36,855 bases of DNA from Chryseobacterium pennae (GCF_003385515.1 NZ_QNVT01000041.1:1-36855); one strand, 5' to 3'; shown: positions 17,828 to 26,627, numbered from the stretch's first letter. Numbers and translations: made by a program. Notes: generated by a model not told the origin, from the sequence alone.

Positions 17828-18878
17828 AAATAGACTATTTATATATAAGAAGAAGAGATTTTGGGCAGGTATATTACTTGCCCAATTTCTTTTGTTTTAT
17901 GGTTTCTCAAAATCATCGGTAATGATCTCTTTCTTTGAACGTTTTTTTGAACTTCAGAAAGAGTTTCATCAGATGGCATTCAGCTGGCTTTCTTTTTCAG
18001 CGGGAGATGTCATCTATGTATTATTGGGAATTGTTCTTTTATACAGCCTTACTGGCTTATTTAAGAAGGAATACAGAGACTCTTCTATACGAAGAATTCT
18101 GATCATAGGAAATCTCTTTTATTTTACCTATCAGCTATTCTGGGGAATGCTTTACTTCCAGACTCCTATCATTAAAAAGCTTTCCAGACAGGATACACCT
18201 GAAATAGACAAAGCAAAAAAGATGGCCTTACAGTATCTTGAAAAATGTAAGCTCACCCGGGCATCGGTACAGGAAGACCATAATGGTATTTTCATTGTCA
18301 GCAATCTGAAAGCTGTACAACAGGAGATCCTTTTTCAGCAAACCAGACTTCCCCAATATATTTCTGATAAAAAAGCAACTCAGATCCTCTCCGTTAAGCC
18401 CAGTTTATTTAAAAATGTAATGAGTTTCACAGGGATATTGGGATACTATAATCCTTTTACTGCGGAAGCACAATATAATGCTGAATTACCCCGCACTTTT
18501 ATTCCTTTCACAACAGCTCATGAAAGTTCTCACCAATTAGGCTTTGCCAGAGAACAGGAGGCTAATTTTATCGGCTATCTGATAGGAATCCATTGCGGTA
18601 ATCCAGACTTAAGATACAGCACCGAATATTTTACTTTAAAAAGCCTTTTACGATTTATCGTTGAAAATGATCCTGAGTTTGTAAAATCTGTTATCCGTAA
18701 TTATTCCCCTGGTATGAAGAGAGACCGTGCTTATGAGAGAAGCTTCATATTCAGACATCAGGGTTGGCTGGATGACTTCTTTGGATTTACCAATAATATA
18801 TTCCTGAAAAGTAATCAACAGGAAGGTTCTGTTACTTACTCCTACTTTATTGATCTCCTTTTAAACTACGAAAAATAG
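17817..18878 (+). CDS. DUF3810-like membrane protein with HExxH metallopeptidase motif
   Basis: 353 residues. Three hydrophobic segments lie in the N-terminal third (about 14-30, 63-81, 94-113). The soluble part carries HESSH (residues 235-239), a zinc HExxH motif, with a glutamate-rich AREQEANFIGY (244-254) behind it, where E248 could be the third ligand. Families annotated DUF3810 in Bacteroidota look like this. The function is unknown; a membrane-anchored protease is an inference. The GTG start at 17817 overlaps the transporter end by 11 nt, and no in-frame ATG exists before the first membrane helix. Confidence 0.8.
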   Translation: MLTKNRLFIYKKKRFWAGILLAQFLLFYGFSKSSVMISFFERFFELQKEFHQMAFSWLSFSAGDVIYVLLGIVLLYSLTGLFKKEYRDSSIRRILIIGNLFYFTYQLFWGMLYFQTPIIKKLSRQDTPEIDKAKKMALQYLEKCKLTRASVQEDHNGIFIVSNLKAVQQEILFQQTRLPQYISDKKATQILSVKPSLFKNVMSFTGILGYYNPFTAEAQYNAELPRTFIPFTTAHESSHQLGFAREQEANFIGYLIGIHCGNPDLRYSTEYFTLKSLLRFIVENDPEFVKSVIRNYSPGMKRDRAYERSFIFRHQGWLDDFFGFTNNIFLKSNQQEGSVTYSYFIDLLLNYEK

Positions 18879-18882
18879 ACAT

Positions 18883-18915
18883 AAAAAAAAGAATCGTATC
18901 AGGCGATACGATTCT
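18883..18915 (-). terminator. Strong terminator of the small RNA
   Basis: Perfect 11-bp stem (18890-18900 with 18905-18915), 4-nt loop, and eight T residues after it on the minus strand. On the plus strand no T-run follows, so it is oriented for minus-strand transcription and does not end the DUF3810-like transcript well. Confidence 0.75.
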
Positions 18916-18972
18916 AAAAACACAAATGATGAAAAAAAATTTATTACCTTGACTTGTTCCCTCATTCAAGGC
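18883..18972 (-). ncRNA. Candidate small RNA with own promoter and terminator
   Basis: Read on the minus strand, a consensus-like promoter (19006-18977) is followed by CCTTGA (18971-18966) pairing with TCAAGG (18952-18947) to form a 5' hairpin. A single-stranded T/A-rich linker comes next, then an 11-bp perfect stem AGAATCGTATC/GATACGATTCT (18915-18905 and 18900-18890) with a GCCT loop running into T8. The transcript would be about 90 nt. A 34-codon frame (ATG at 18965, ending at 18861) runs through the terminator and is therefore less likely to be the product. Confidence 0.5.
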
Positions 18973-18976
18973 GATG

Positions 18977-19006
18977 TAAAAGTACGACATATTTTATAAA
19001 TACAAA
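18977..19006 (-). promoter_or_regulatory. Promoter of the candidate small RNA
   Basis: On the minus strand TTTG (19006-19003), an 18-nt spacer and TACTTTTA (18984-18977) resemble TTTG-N19-TAnnTTTG with weak last positions. The predicted start is near 18972. Confidence 0.5.
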
Positions 19007-19365
19007 AACATTTCTTTTCTTTTTTAAAACTTTATGAAAACTTTATGATTTTTTAAGTTTTTTTGAGTTCGTCCACAACTATTATGAATTACAATCACGC
19101 CTCGCGTATGGTATTAAAATAATAAACAAATTATAGTTAAACTACGAAAAATTTACAAAATCATACATTTAACTAAACATAAAACATTCCATTTATTCAA
19201 TATTTTTAATGAGTAAAAAATTAGAGTTATTCTTCTGAAAATTAAAAATATCTCTACTATTTCTATCTTTCTATTTCGTTTAATTTTCCTAGTATTTTTA
19301 ATAAAGATTGAACTTTAAATTATAATAGTAAATGGACTGATATTATGCAGTAAATATTATCCATA

Positions 19366-20202
19366 TTATATTGTTCCGTTGCTTTTAAAAACAAGAGTCT
19401 TATAGTATCTGAACAAATAATCATAGATAATCATTTCAAACAGTCGTTGATTGGAAACAAATATTCGATTGATGTGCATATGAAATACACTGGAAAAAAA
19501 GCTCTGAAGAGCATCTGAATGATATTTTATATGTTTCAGGGTTTCTCCAGATTCATTAATATTATTCAAAATGACATTCCTAAAAGGACTATACTCCTCT
19601 GATTCTACAAACTCCAGGTAGTTTATAATAAATACTCTGTATTTTTTATCCAGCTGATGGTTCAGCTTTTTATCTGCATTGAACTCCTGTTTAAAAGCAA
19701 GATTACGCTCTGTGATCCAGCTTAGTTTTTTCTGGATGGGCAGTCCTAGGCATTCTAATATCTTATCAATATAGTAAAGGGACACCATAATTTTTTCTTC
19801 ATCATCAAAATGAAGGTATTCATACACTATGCTCTCACTACTCTTCCAAAATAAAAACTCAGCTTCTTCCATTGTTGCTTCTCCATACCGCTCAATTTCC
19901 CGCTGATAAATATCTATTATAAATTCCGATATTTCCCCGGAATCTCTATATTCCTCCAAATAATCATTGAGTAATGAAAGAACCTTACCGAAATGCTTAA
20001 GGTCTGAAAGTTCAAAACGAAGCCTAAGATGAATCTTTGGATCATTATAACGGATAAAAAACCATTTTTTAATTAACCCTTCCTCTTTAAGTTGCTGTAA
20101 TAAAGGAAGTAAAGCTTCTTCCAAAATAATATCCGCAGTTTTTACACCTGTATAAATTTTGACATACAGCCACTCACTTCCGGGAATAAACTTTTTTTTC
20201 AT
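19366..20202 (-). CDS. Thiopeptide-type biosynthesis protein (LanB elimination domain, stand-alone)
   Basis: 278 residues resembling the C-terminal domain of class I lanthipeptide dehydratases, found as a separate protein in split LanB systems. The N-terminus GSEWLYVKIYTG and the block KKWFFIRYNDPKIHLRLRF are the family hallmark, followed by YQREIERYGEATMEEAEFLFWKSSE. In characterised systems this domain eliminates glutamate from glutamylated Ser/Thr to leave dehydroalanine or dehydrobutyrine. The start is the ATG at 20202, 6 nt after the stop of the large LanB protein; a TTG at 20205 is possible. It is the last gene of the minus-strand RiPP operon. Confidence 0.88.
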   Translation of the reverse strand: MKKKFIPGSEWLYVKIYTGVKTADIILEEALLPLLQQLKEEGLIKKWFFIRYNDPKIHLRLRFELSDLKHFGKVLSLLNDYLEEYRDSGEISEFIIDIYQREIERYGEATMEEAEFLFWKSSESIVYEYLHFDDEEKIMVSLYYIDKILECLGLPIQKKLSWITERNLAFKQEFNADKKLNHQLDKKYRVFIINYLEFVESEEYSPFRNVILNNINESGETLKHIKYHSDALQSFFSSVFHMHINRIFVSNQRLFEMIIYDYLFRYYKTLVFKSNGTI

Positions 20203-20208
20203 CAAAAT

Positions 20209-22416
20209 TTATTTTAGTTTATACATTGGAAAAACAAACTCATGTTTAAAGTCTTGATTCTCATTAAAAAGAAATTCTTCGATCATGATTGTTTTTTTCT
20301 TTTTAACCGTCAGAATAAAAAGCTTACCCATATCATAATTTTCTAAATTGATGGTTAATGTATTATCAGATTCAGTCCATTGTATCCATGCCGGAATTTT
20401 CATTTTGGTTCTCCAATGTTTTAATTCGGATAAAAAGTTCTCTTTATCCAAAATCATTGGTTCCAAAAAGACAATATCTTTATCAGATATCTTCCAGGCA
20501 GCCTTTGTAAGGATAATATTTTTATATTCTACTCTTGGCAGGAATTTGTAAATATCCTTTAGCCCACCCCAATTAAAATGTATCCCGTTTCTTAATTCCT
20601 GGGAATAAAGATCGGAAAGGAAATAATAAACAGGTAAGGTATTATAAAAATAGTTATGGGCATTGGTAAGATAGGGCCTTATTTCTTTATTAAGTTTTTT
20701 GGACCGTAAAACAATTCTATTATTTTTCAACGAAATATAAAGATCATCCACGGCTATTTGATGATCTTCCTGTAATACAGACTGTGCCATGTAAGGAATC
20801 TCGTAATTTCTTATTGTAGGCCTTCTGACCACATTTCCTATTCTTGCTTCCGGTAAGTGAATCACTTCTGCTAAAATATACTCAGGGTTCAGACTTTCTT
20901 CTTTCTGCGCAATAGCTTTTGTCAGGTTATGTATTTCAGATTTTTCAGAACAGAACCTCGCTAACAGATTGGCAGCACTACTTCCGGAACTTCCATTTAA
21001 AAATAATTTTTCTTTACCGTTGTCTGATATAATTTCAGTCAAAAAAGAAATTGTATCAGGCAGATCATCCCAGTTTTCATCCAATTCTTTAAAATCATCA
21101 TCCAATAATTCTATTTTATATTGGTTTTCCCATAAAGCATTCTGCAATTTATCATTAAGAATCTTTTGAACCAGATTAAATTCAATATTAATCCTTTTAT
21201 TTTTTTCAGAAACCGGCAGTTCTAAATCATCTAAATAAGAATGAATCCCTTTTAACGGGCTATTTTGTTTGTAACCAATACCAATTTCAGAATCAAGAAC
21301 ATACTGTAAAGAGACTTCCTGCGCCTCAAACCGCTCATTAAAAGCTTTTTTGAATTTTTCTAAACGGGTATCTGTTACAGCTAAGTTTATTTTGTTCAAA
21401 AAGCTAAAGGCACTTTTAAGTTCTTTTTTCCAGAAAGGTGATAAAGTCAATTGATCTTTGCGGTATAAGTCAGTTTGAAAAAGATACTTCTGTTCATATT
21501 CTATCCCAAAAGATTTAATGAGTTTTTCAATCTCCGCATAATCAGAGATCGAATTGCCAATATTCTGATCTAGTGCATAAAGTTTATCTTTTATAGAAAT
21601 CAAAATATCAGCCTCATTTACCTGAAGTCTTTGTAAAACAGAAATGAGAGTATCCAAAAAATCTCCTCCAGAAACATTGGGTTCAATCTCACTGGTAAGC
21701 ACCTGATTATCGATCAGCTCTTCTATAAATTCTGATGCATCCTCTCTGGTTATTTCATCTGTAATCAGGATCTCCGTAAGCTCCTGTACAGTTTTTCCCT
21801 TTTTTGAAAATTCTAATACAGACTGTAATACTTCAGAAAGACGGGCTGACGATATGATATAATCTCTTTTCCCACCTAAATATTGATATTCAATATAGCG
21901 GATTTTTGTTCCTATTTTATAAATCGTATTATTAGGAAAAAACAAAAGTTTATTTCTTATTCCCTGCTTTTTCACAAAATATTGAGCTAAGGCCACAAGA
22001 AAATACATATCTAATTTGGTATCCCGAATTAAATAATCTGTATACACGATATCTTCATACAACACTCTCCTTTCATCATCTTGATTAAATTTACCCAAAC
22101 CAGCGCCGGAAAATAAGCCGAATGGTGTACAACGGGTACTCATTCGGCTATAATATTTTAATAAAGTATGTTTTAATTTTTGGTGTTCTTTTGGTGGAAA
22201 TAGTTTTTCTGCCTGAAGCCATTCTATAATTTCCTCATATAAATCAGGAGAAGCCAAATAAATTGCTTCCAGAAAAACAGGATCATCAGCAAGTTTATTT
22301 TTTAATTCTTCATCAGAAATTTCATCTTTATTTACCGCTTCAAGAAATTTCTTATATGAAAATAAAGGAGTACGTACAATATATTCTTCGAAAAACTGAT
22401 AAGGAAAACGAGACAT
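20209..22416 (-). CDS. Lantibiotic dehydratase, LanB glutamylation part
   Basis: 735 residues matching the N-terminal, tRNA-Glu-dependent glutamylation region of LanB. It opens with RFPYQFFEEYIVRTPLFSYKKF and carries the key stretch YYSRMSTRCTPFGLFSGAGLG (residues 89-107), the typical R.S.RCTPFGLF signature. Later parts include RIGNVVRRPTIRNYEIPYM and LRSKKLNKEIRPYLTNAHNY, also typical. The glutamate-elimination domain is absent here and encoded by the next gene, so dehydration needs both proteins. Its ATG follows the prolyl oligopeptidase stop with no gap (TAA then ATG), indicating tight coupling. The probable substrate is the precursor at 24610-24780. Confidence 0.92.
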   Translation of the reverse strand: MSRFPYQFFEEYIVRTPLFSYKKFLEAVNKDEISDEELKNKLADDPVFLEAIYLASPDLYEEIIEWLQAEKLFPPKEHQKLKHTLLKYYSRMSTRCTPFGLFSGAGLGKFNQDDERRVLYEDIVYTDYLIRDTKLDMYFLVALAQYFVKKQGIRNKLLFFPNNTIYKIGTKIRYIEYQYLGGKRDYIISSARLSEVLQSVLEFSKKGKTVQELTEILITDEITREDASEFIEELIDNQVLTSEIEPNVSGGDFLDTLISVLQRLQVNEADILISIKDKLYALDQNIGNSISDYAEIEKLIKSFGIEYEQKYLFQTDLYRKDQLTLSPFWKKELKSAFSFLNKINLAVTDTRLEKFKKAFNERFEAQEVSLQYVLDSEIGIGYKQNSPLKGIHSYLDDLELPVSEKNKRINIEFNLVQKILNDKLQNALWENQYKIELLDDDFKELDENWDDLPDTISFLTEIISDNGKEKLFLNGSSGSSAANLLARFCSEKSEIHNLTKAIAQKEESLNPEYILAEVIHLPEARIGNVVRRPTIRNYEIPYMAQSVLQEDHQIAVDDLYISLKNNRIVLRSKKLNKEIRPYLTNAHNYFYNTLPVYYFLSDLYSQELRNGIHFNWGGLKDIYKFLPRVEYKNIILTKAAWKISDKDIVFLEPMILDKENFLSELKHWRTKMKIPAWIQWTESDNTLTINLENYDMGKLFILTVKKKKTIMIEEFLFNENQDFKHEFVFPMYKLK

Positions 22417-24600
22417 TTATTTTTTTATTTCTTCTTTTAACTGGTAGTCCGGATGACCTAGTTGCCAGAAGGCAAAAGCGAATACATCAGCTAAATTATT
22501 ATATTTTTGCTTTAAAGGGAGGTCACGTTCACCATGGCCACCGCTATAATCTACTTTAAGTAATACGGGATGATCAGATGTGTTATATTCTTGCAATTTC
22601 GCTGCAAATTTTGTTGACATCCATGGAGAAACTCTGGGATCATTTATTCCCGTTGTAATAAAAGTTGCAGGATATTTTTCTCCTTTTTTCAAATGATGAT
22701 ATGCATCCATTTCATATAATGCACTGAATTCGGATTTAATATTTTTAGAACCGAATTCTTTGGCACTATTTAATCCATTTGGTGTTGCTTCAAGTCTTAA
22801 AGTATTTACCATTCCGGCTGTTAAGATCGCTACCTTAAATAGGTCTGCCCTTTCTGTCATAGCCCTTCCAATAGTAATTCCCCCTGCACTTTGCCCCCAA
22901 ATTGCTATTTTATTACTGGACGTATAATTTTCATGAATCATATATTCGGCACAGGCAATCAAGTCCCTCCAGGAGTTGGGTTTAGTTTCCTTAAAACCTC
23001 CTAAATGCCATGATTCTCCTTTTTCAGCACCACCTCTGACATGAGCAATAGCTGCAATTCCACCTTTTAATGCCCAAAGCATAAACGTCATATCTAAAAA
23101 AGGACTGTTATTTACTCCGTAAGCTCCATACGCATCTATTAAAAGAGGATTGTTTTTGTCTTTTTTAATATCCTTTCTATATAGTAAGGAAAACGGAATA
23201 TCCTGTCCATCATGAGATTTCACAATAATTTCTTTTACTATAATATCTTTGAATTCCGGATATTCTACAATCGGAGCCAGATTTTCAGGAAGAAATTTCT
23301 TTATTACCGAATCAAATTTAAAGCGTTCATTGTCATTTTTCCATCCTGTACAGTTTATCCAAAAATCATTGGAATAGCTGTCCTGGGTAGTTACTGCAAT
23401 ATCACCGGATGGAAATGGCAATATCAAGTTTTCAACCTTCCCTTTTTGATACAGATACAGTTTGGACTCAACACCATTTTTTGAACTGTTAAAAACAAAG
23501 CCATTTTTAAGTTGGTATAAACCATTGATCTCCTCATCAGGGATATTAGGAACTATGATATCCGGATTTTTAAAATCTGGATTTTTCAATGATGTGCAAT
23601 AAATTGCATTGGCTCCATTCTTTTTTGAAATATAAATTATACTATCATTTTTCAGAATAAAGCCATCAATTTTTTCTTCTTTAGTAAATAGAAGTTTCCA
23701 TTGATTTTTTTTACTGATAAGATTTGTGGGTTTAAAATAAGTATCATTAAAATTTGTAGCTCCAGCCATAGAACCAAATAAAAATTGGCTTTCTTTGGTA
23801 GGAAGCTTAACTATAGGATAATCTTCAGCACTTATTTTTAAATCCGGATTGTTTTTTTTTGATAATAGAACATTCAGCTCTTTGGGATTCTGCCCTATTG
23901 TATGAACAACGGCCTGCATGTTTTTCATAAATAGATCTGAGGCTGGATCTGTTACTGGAAATTGAAGATAAATAAAGCTATTATTATCGGAAAGCCAAGA
24001 AATACCACCTCCGTTTGTTGGCCAGCAATTAGTAATAAGGTCAGAAAGTACTTTTTGAGATTTTACATCGTAAATGATCATTTCAGAAACCTCTTTCCCA
24101 CTTTCAGTTAATGAGATCGCTATCTTTGAGCCATCATAATTAGGCTTTATATAATTGATTACATATTTTTTATGAGTATCCGGTTTGTAATTTTCAGGAT
24201 TAAAAATTTCTGTTTCTATCCCTTTAAATGATTTCCTATAATATAGTTTCGTAGTATTTTCATCCGGCTTCTTCTTTAAATAGAAATAAAAATCATTTTC
24301 CGTAATATTAATTTTATCTACGGAAAATGATTTTTGTTGATCAAATTCTAATCTTTTGTCAATATAATATTGCCTATTAGGAATTTTTTGAAGTATTGAA
24401 TTTGAATAATTAGTTTGTGACTGCATCCAATTAATAACCGAAGGATCTTTCAAATTTTCTAAATTTCTATACTCATCAGCTATTTTGACTCCAAAGTAAT
24501 CATCGGAAGATGTAACTGATGGTGCTAAATTACTTTTTTGGGCAGTAATTATTCCAAAAATGAAATTGATAAAAAAAAAGAGAATTGATCGACAGGTCAT
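22417..24600 (-). CDS. Prolyl oligopeptidase family serine peptidase, exported
   Basis: 727 residues, the usual prolyl oligopeptidase (S9A) size. Residues 1 to about 22 look like a signal peptide (hydrophobic FFFINFIFGIITAQ), pointing to the periplasm or beyond. A beta-propeller-like middle is followed by the alpha/beta hydrolase domain: nucleophile in WGQSAGG (S571), acid in TGINDPRV (D654), histidine in DYSGGHG (H689). The ATG at 24600 is 9 nt after the precursor stop; GTG at 24606 is an alternative. Its place between precursor and dehydratase suggests that it trims the modified peptide, perhaps removing the leader, as prolyl oligopeptidases do in some class III lanthipeptide clusters. That role is inferred. 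Confidence 0.9.
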   Translation of the reverse strand: MTCRSILFFFINFIFGIITAQKSNLAPSVTSSDDYFGVKIADEYRNLENLKDPSVINWMQSQTNYSNSILQKIPNRQYYIDKRLEFDQQKSFSVDKINITENDFYFYLKKKPDENTTKLYYRKSFKGIETEIFNPENYKPDTHKKYVINYIKPNYDGSKIAISLTESGKEVSEMIIYDVKSQKVLSDLITNCWPTNGGGISWLSDNNSFIYLQFPVTDPASDLFMKNMQAVVHTIGQNPKELNVLLSKKNNPDLKISAEDYPIVKLPTKESQFLFGSMAGATNFNDTYFKPTNLISKKNQWKLLFTKEEKIDGFILKNDSIIYISKKNGANAIYCTSLKNPDFKNPDIIVPNIPDEEINGLYQLKNGFVFNSSKNGVESKLYLYQKGKVENLILPFPSGDIAVTTQDSYSNDFWINCTGWKNDNERFKFDSVIKKFLPENLAPIVEYPEFKDIIVKEIIVKSHDGQDIPFSLLYRKDIKKDKNNPLLIDAYGAYGVNNSPFLDMTFMLWALKGGIAAIAHVRGGAEKGESWHLGGFKETKPNSWRDLIACAEYMIHENYTSSNKIAIWGQSAGGITIGRAMTERADLFKVAILTAGMVNTLRLEATPNGLNSAKEFGSKNIKSEFSALYEMDAYHHLKKGEKYPATFITTGINDPRVSPWMSTKFAAKLQEYNTSDHPVLLKVDYSGGHGERDLPLKQKYNNLADVFAFAFWQLGHPDYQLKEEIKK

Positions 24601-24609
24601 ATACACAAA

Positions 24610-24780
24610 TTATCTTGTTTTCCCTGTTCCTGTTGGCTCTCCTTCACCTTCTAAATCAGTATTTAGGTTATAGCCTCCTACACCTGCATAGCCTCCTTTT
24701 ATTATTTTAGCATTACTAATTCTAACCATTTGTAATTTCTCCAATGAAATTTTCTTTTCTGCTTGTTTCTTATTTTTCAT
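24610..24780 (-). CDS. RiPP precursor peptide, GG leader, cysteine-free core
   Basis: 56 residues. The leader KKISLEKLQMVRISNAKIIKGG (residues 9-30) has the Leu/Ile-spaced pattern and double Gly of Bacteroidota natural-product precursors. The core after G30 is 26 residues, Gly-rich and acidic, with Thr at 41, 50, 52 and 55, one Pro (49), no Ser and no Cys. Upstream LanB-type enzymes could dehydrate the threonines, but no thioether ring can form without cysteine. The ATG at 24780 is preferred over an upstream in-frame start, which would lie before the promoter and code for a hydrophobic stretch. It is the first gene of the unit leading to POP and LanB. Confidence 0.85.
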   Translation of the reverse strand: MKNKKQAEKKISLEKLQMVRISNAKIIKGGYAGVGGYNLNTDLEGEGEPTGTGKTR

Positions 24781-24803
24781 AACGTATTCTATTTTTTTAT
24801 TTA

Positions 24804-24835
24804 CAAAGAAATAAAGATATATATATTTTTTCAAA
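24804..24835 (-). promoter_or_regulatory. Promoter of the LanB-type RiPP operon
   Basis: On the minus strand TTTG (24835-24832), a 20-nt spacer and TTTCTTTG (24811-24804) resemble TTTG-N19-TAnnTTTG with one mismatch. It overlaps the T-run of the regulator terminator and ends 23 nt before the precursor ATG. Confidence 0.45.
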
Positions 24836-24868
24836 AAAAAGATACCGAAATTTATAAATTCCGTATCC
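24833..24868 (-). terminator. Rho-independent terminator after the AraC/TPR regulator
   Basis: GATACCG (24841-24847) pairs imperfectly with CGGTATC's counterpart at 24861-24867, around the AT palindrome AATTTATAAATT (24849-24860). On the minus strand the stem is followed by eight T residues. It separates the regulator from the precursor operon. Confidence 0.75.
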
Positions 24869-24904
24869 AAAAAACGTATAAAAAGTTAATAATCAATATT
24901 AAAG

Positions 24905-26611
24905 CTATTTATTATTTTCCTGTAAGGCTTTCATAAAATAAGAAGGCAATGTATCTGTTATTTTCTTAAAAGCATTGGTAAAAGACTCCACATTATTGTA
25001 TCCGGCTTCATCAGCAATGGCGGCTATGGTAAGTTTCTGTAGATTTTTATTTGTTTTTAATTCACTGACAATATATTGAATCCTTAATGCATTCAGATAT
25101 TGTGAAAAGTTTTGTCCTTTCAACTCGTTTACTGATCTTGATAAATAGGCTCTGTTTGTATTAAATTCCTTAGATAAAAGATCTAAATTAATTTTCTTAT
25201 CTAAGAATCTCTTTTCTATTTCAAATTCATTTAACTGTCTGCTTAGTTGTTCCAGCTTATCGTTTGACAATGTTGCTTTCGGTTTCTCTTTTTGAAAATC
25301 TACTGTTTCAATACTATTAGTAGTAGTAGTAGGAGGAGGACTAACTGGATATTCTGTGAGTAAGTCAGCTTTATTTTGGTAGTTTTTTAATTTTTTCCTG
25401 TTTTCCTTGTATAAATAAACCAAATATATCATGATTCCTCCGGCTATTCCTAGGATCCAAAATAAAGTATAGTTCTTCGAGTTTAAATCTGAAATTAATA
25501 TTTCTTTTTCTTTTAAAAGAAGTGGGGTATCATATTTATTATTTATTTCAGTAGTTAAAAGCTTATTATTTTTACTTAAAATACTATCTACAGACAACAA
25601 ATGTTCAATATAAAACAATTGTTTTTCTTTATTTCCTGCTTTTTTATAATATTCTATCAGTATTGGGTACGTATTTCGCAACTCGTAAGATACATTTTTC
25701 GTTTTAGTAATGATAGAATCCACTTTTTCAAATCTATCTAAAAACTTTTCATTATTTGTATGATATAAAATCTTACCTATATAATATTCAACTAAAGCAA
25801 TGTTTTGAACATTATTGGGGTTTTCTTTAAAAAGTTGAGATGCTTTATTTAAGATTGGCAAAGCGAGATTATAGTTTGCCTGTTTAAAAGTATTGATACC
25901 CAAAACCAGTGATAGAGAAGCATAAAGATCCTTATCCTTACTTTTTAAATTTTGTTCAAATCCCCGCTTCACATAATAATTTGAAGAATCCAGCTTATTA
26001 CTTACATGATAGGCATACGCCAAATTATATAAACATTTTTCGTAATTGATATCATTCTTTAATTTATTTTTTTCCAAATATTGCTTATAGCCTAATAATA
26101 AATTCAAAGCTTCCCGATAATCTTCTAATTCAAGCTTCAGTAAACCTATACAGGAATTAATATTATAAAAAATTTCACTTCCTTTTTTAGCATAGTTTTT
26201 AGCTATCAGGTAATTATCTAATGATTTTGAATACTCAGCTGTATAGTAATAATAAACTCCTTTATTTCGATAAGCTTTTGATAAATATTCGGTGTCCTGT
26301 ATTTTTTTTGACACAGTAATCATACTGTCCAGGTACAATAATGCTGATTTATCATTATTCAGCTGGTATAACATCTGATATCCTTCAGCGATTTTCTCGT
26401 TATTTCTATTCTTTTTCCCTTCTACAAGGGCTGTATTGGCATAGACTTCAGCTTTAGTTTTATCGGTATAAAGAGTTTTTTTGAAAGAGTTTTCTACTTG
26501 TTTAACATCTTTATTTCTCAGAGAATCAGGAATACGAAATCCTTTTATACTTTGTGAAAAATATAAATTCTGGCAAAGAATCAAGAAGTAAATAAAGATT
26601 TTCTTTTGCAT
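24905..26611 (-). CDS. Membrane TPR regulator with AraC-type DNA-binding domain
   Basis: 568 residues. A signal or anchor segment (1 to about 19, ending YFSQS) leads a helical TPR-like sensor (about 30-370), then a membrane helix YTLFWILGIAGGIMIYLVYLY (381-401), a Pro/Thr linker, and an AraC-type helix-turn-helix (about 472-562: LDLLSKEFNTNRAYLSRSVNEL...IAAIADEAGYNNVESFTNAFKK). This layout, sensor outside and AraC domain inside, is common in Bacteroidota and suggests control by an extracytoplasmic signal. The ATG at 26611 is chosen because the signal segment starts there; the frame is open to 26665. It sits between two peptide loci and is a natural candidate for their regulator. Confidence 0.85.
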   Translation of the reverse strand: MQKKIFIYFLILCQNLYFSQSIKGFRIPDSLRNKDVKQVENSFKKTLYTDKTKAEVYANTALVEGKKNRNNEKIAEGYQMLYQLNNDKSALLYLDSMITVSKKIQDTEYLSKAYRNKGVYYYYTAEYSKSLDNYLIAKNYAKKGSEIFYNINSCIGLLKLELEDYREALNLLLGYKQYLEKNKLKNDINYEKCLYNLAYAYHVSNKLDSSNYYVKRGFEQNLKSKDKDLYASLSLVLGINTFKQANYNLALPILNKASQLFKENPNNVQNIALVEYYIGKILYHTNNEKFLDRFEKVDSIITKTKNVSYELRNTYPILIEYYKKAGNKEKQLFYIEHLLSVDSILSKNNKLLTTEINNKYDTPLLLKEKEILISDLNSKNYTLFWILGIAGGIMIYLVYLYKENRKKLKNYQNKADLLTEYPVSPPPTTTTNSIETVDFQKEKPKATLSNDKLEQLSRQLNEFEIEKRFLDKKINLDLLSKEFNTNRAYLSRSVNELKGQNFSQYLNALRIQYIVSELKTNKNLQKLTIAAIADEAGYNNVESFTNAFKKITDTLPSYFMKALQENNK

Positions 26612-26627
26612 ACAAGGTCTTAATACA

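Larger units (their letters stand above)
18861..19152. repeat. 16-bp direct repeats bounding a small-RNA segment
   Basis: TTAAACTACGAAAAAT occurs at 18861-18876, across the last codons of the DUF3810-like gene, and again at 19137-19152. The two exact copies are 276 bp apart and enclose the small RNA at 18883-18972. No gene for a mobile element lies between them. Confidence 0.6.
18877..19365. other. Intergenic region between convergent genes
   Basis: About 490 bases between the DUF3810-like gene and the LanB elimination gene. It holds the candidate small RNA (18883-18972), its promoter (18977-19006) and the second copy of the 16-bp repeat. Bases 19153-19365 are very AT-rich; I see no gene, precursor peptide or convincing terminator there. 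Confidence 0.55.

Noticed and set aside
18861..18965. 34-codon minus-strand frame inside the small RNA
   Set aside because: It reads through the T8 terminator and into the direct repeat, so the RNA is the more likely product.
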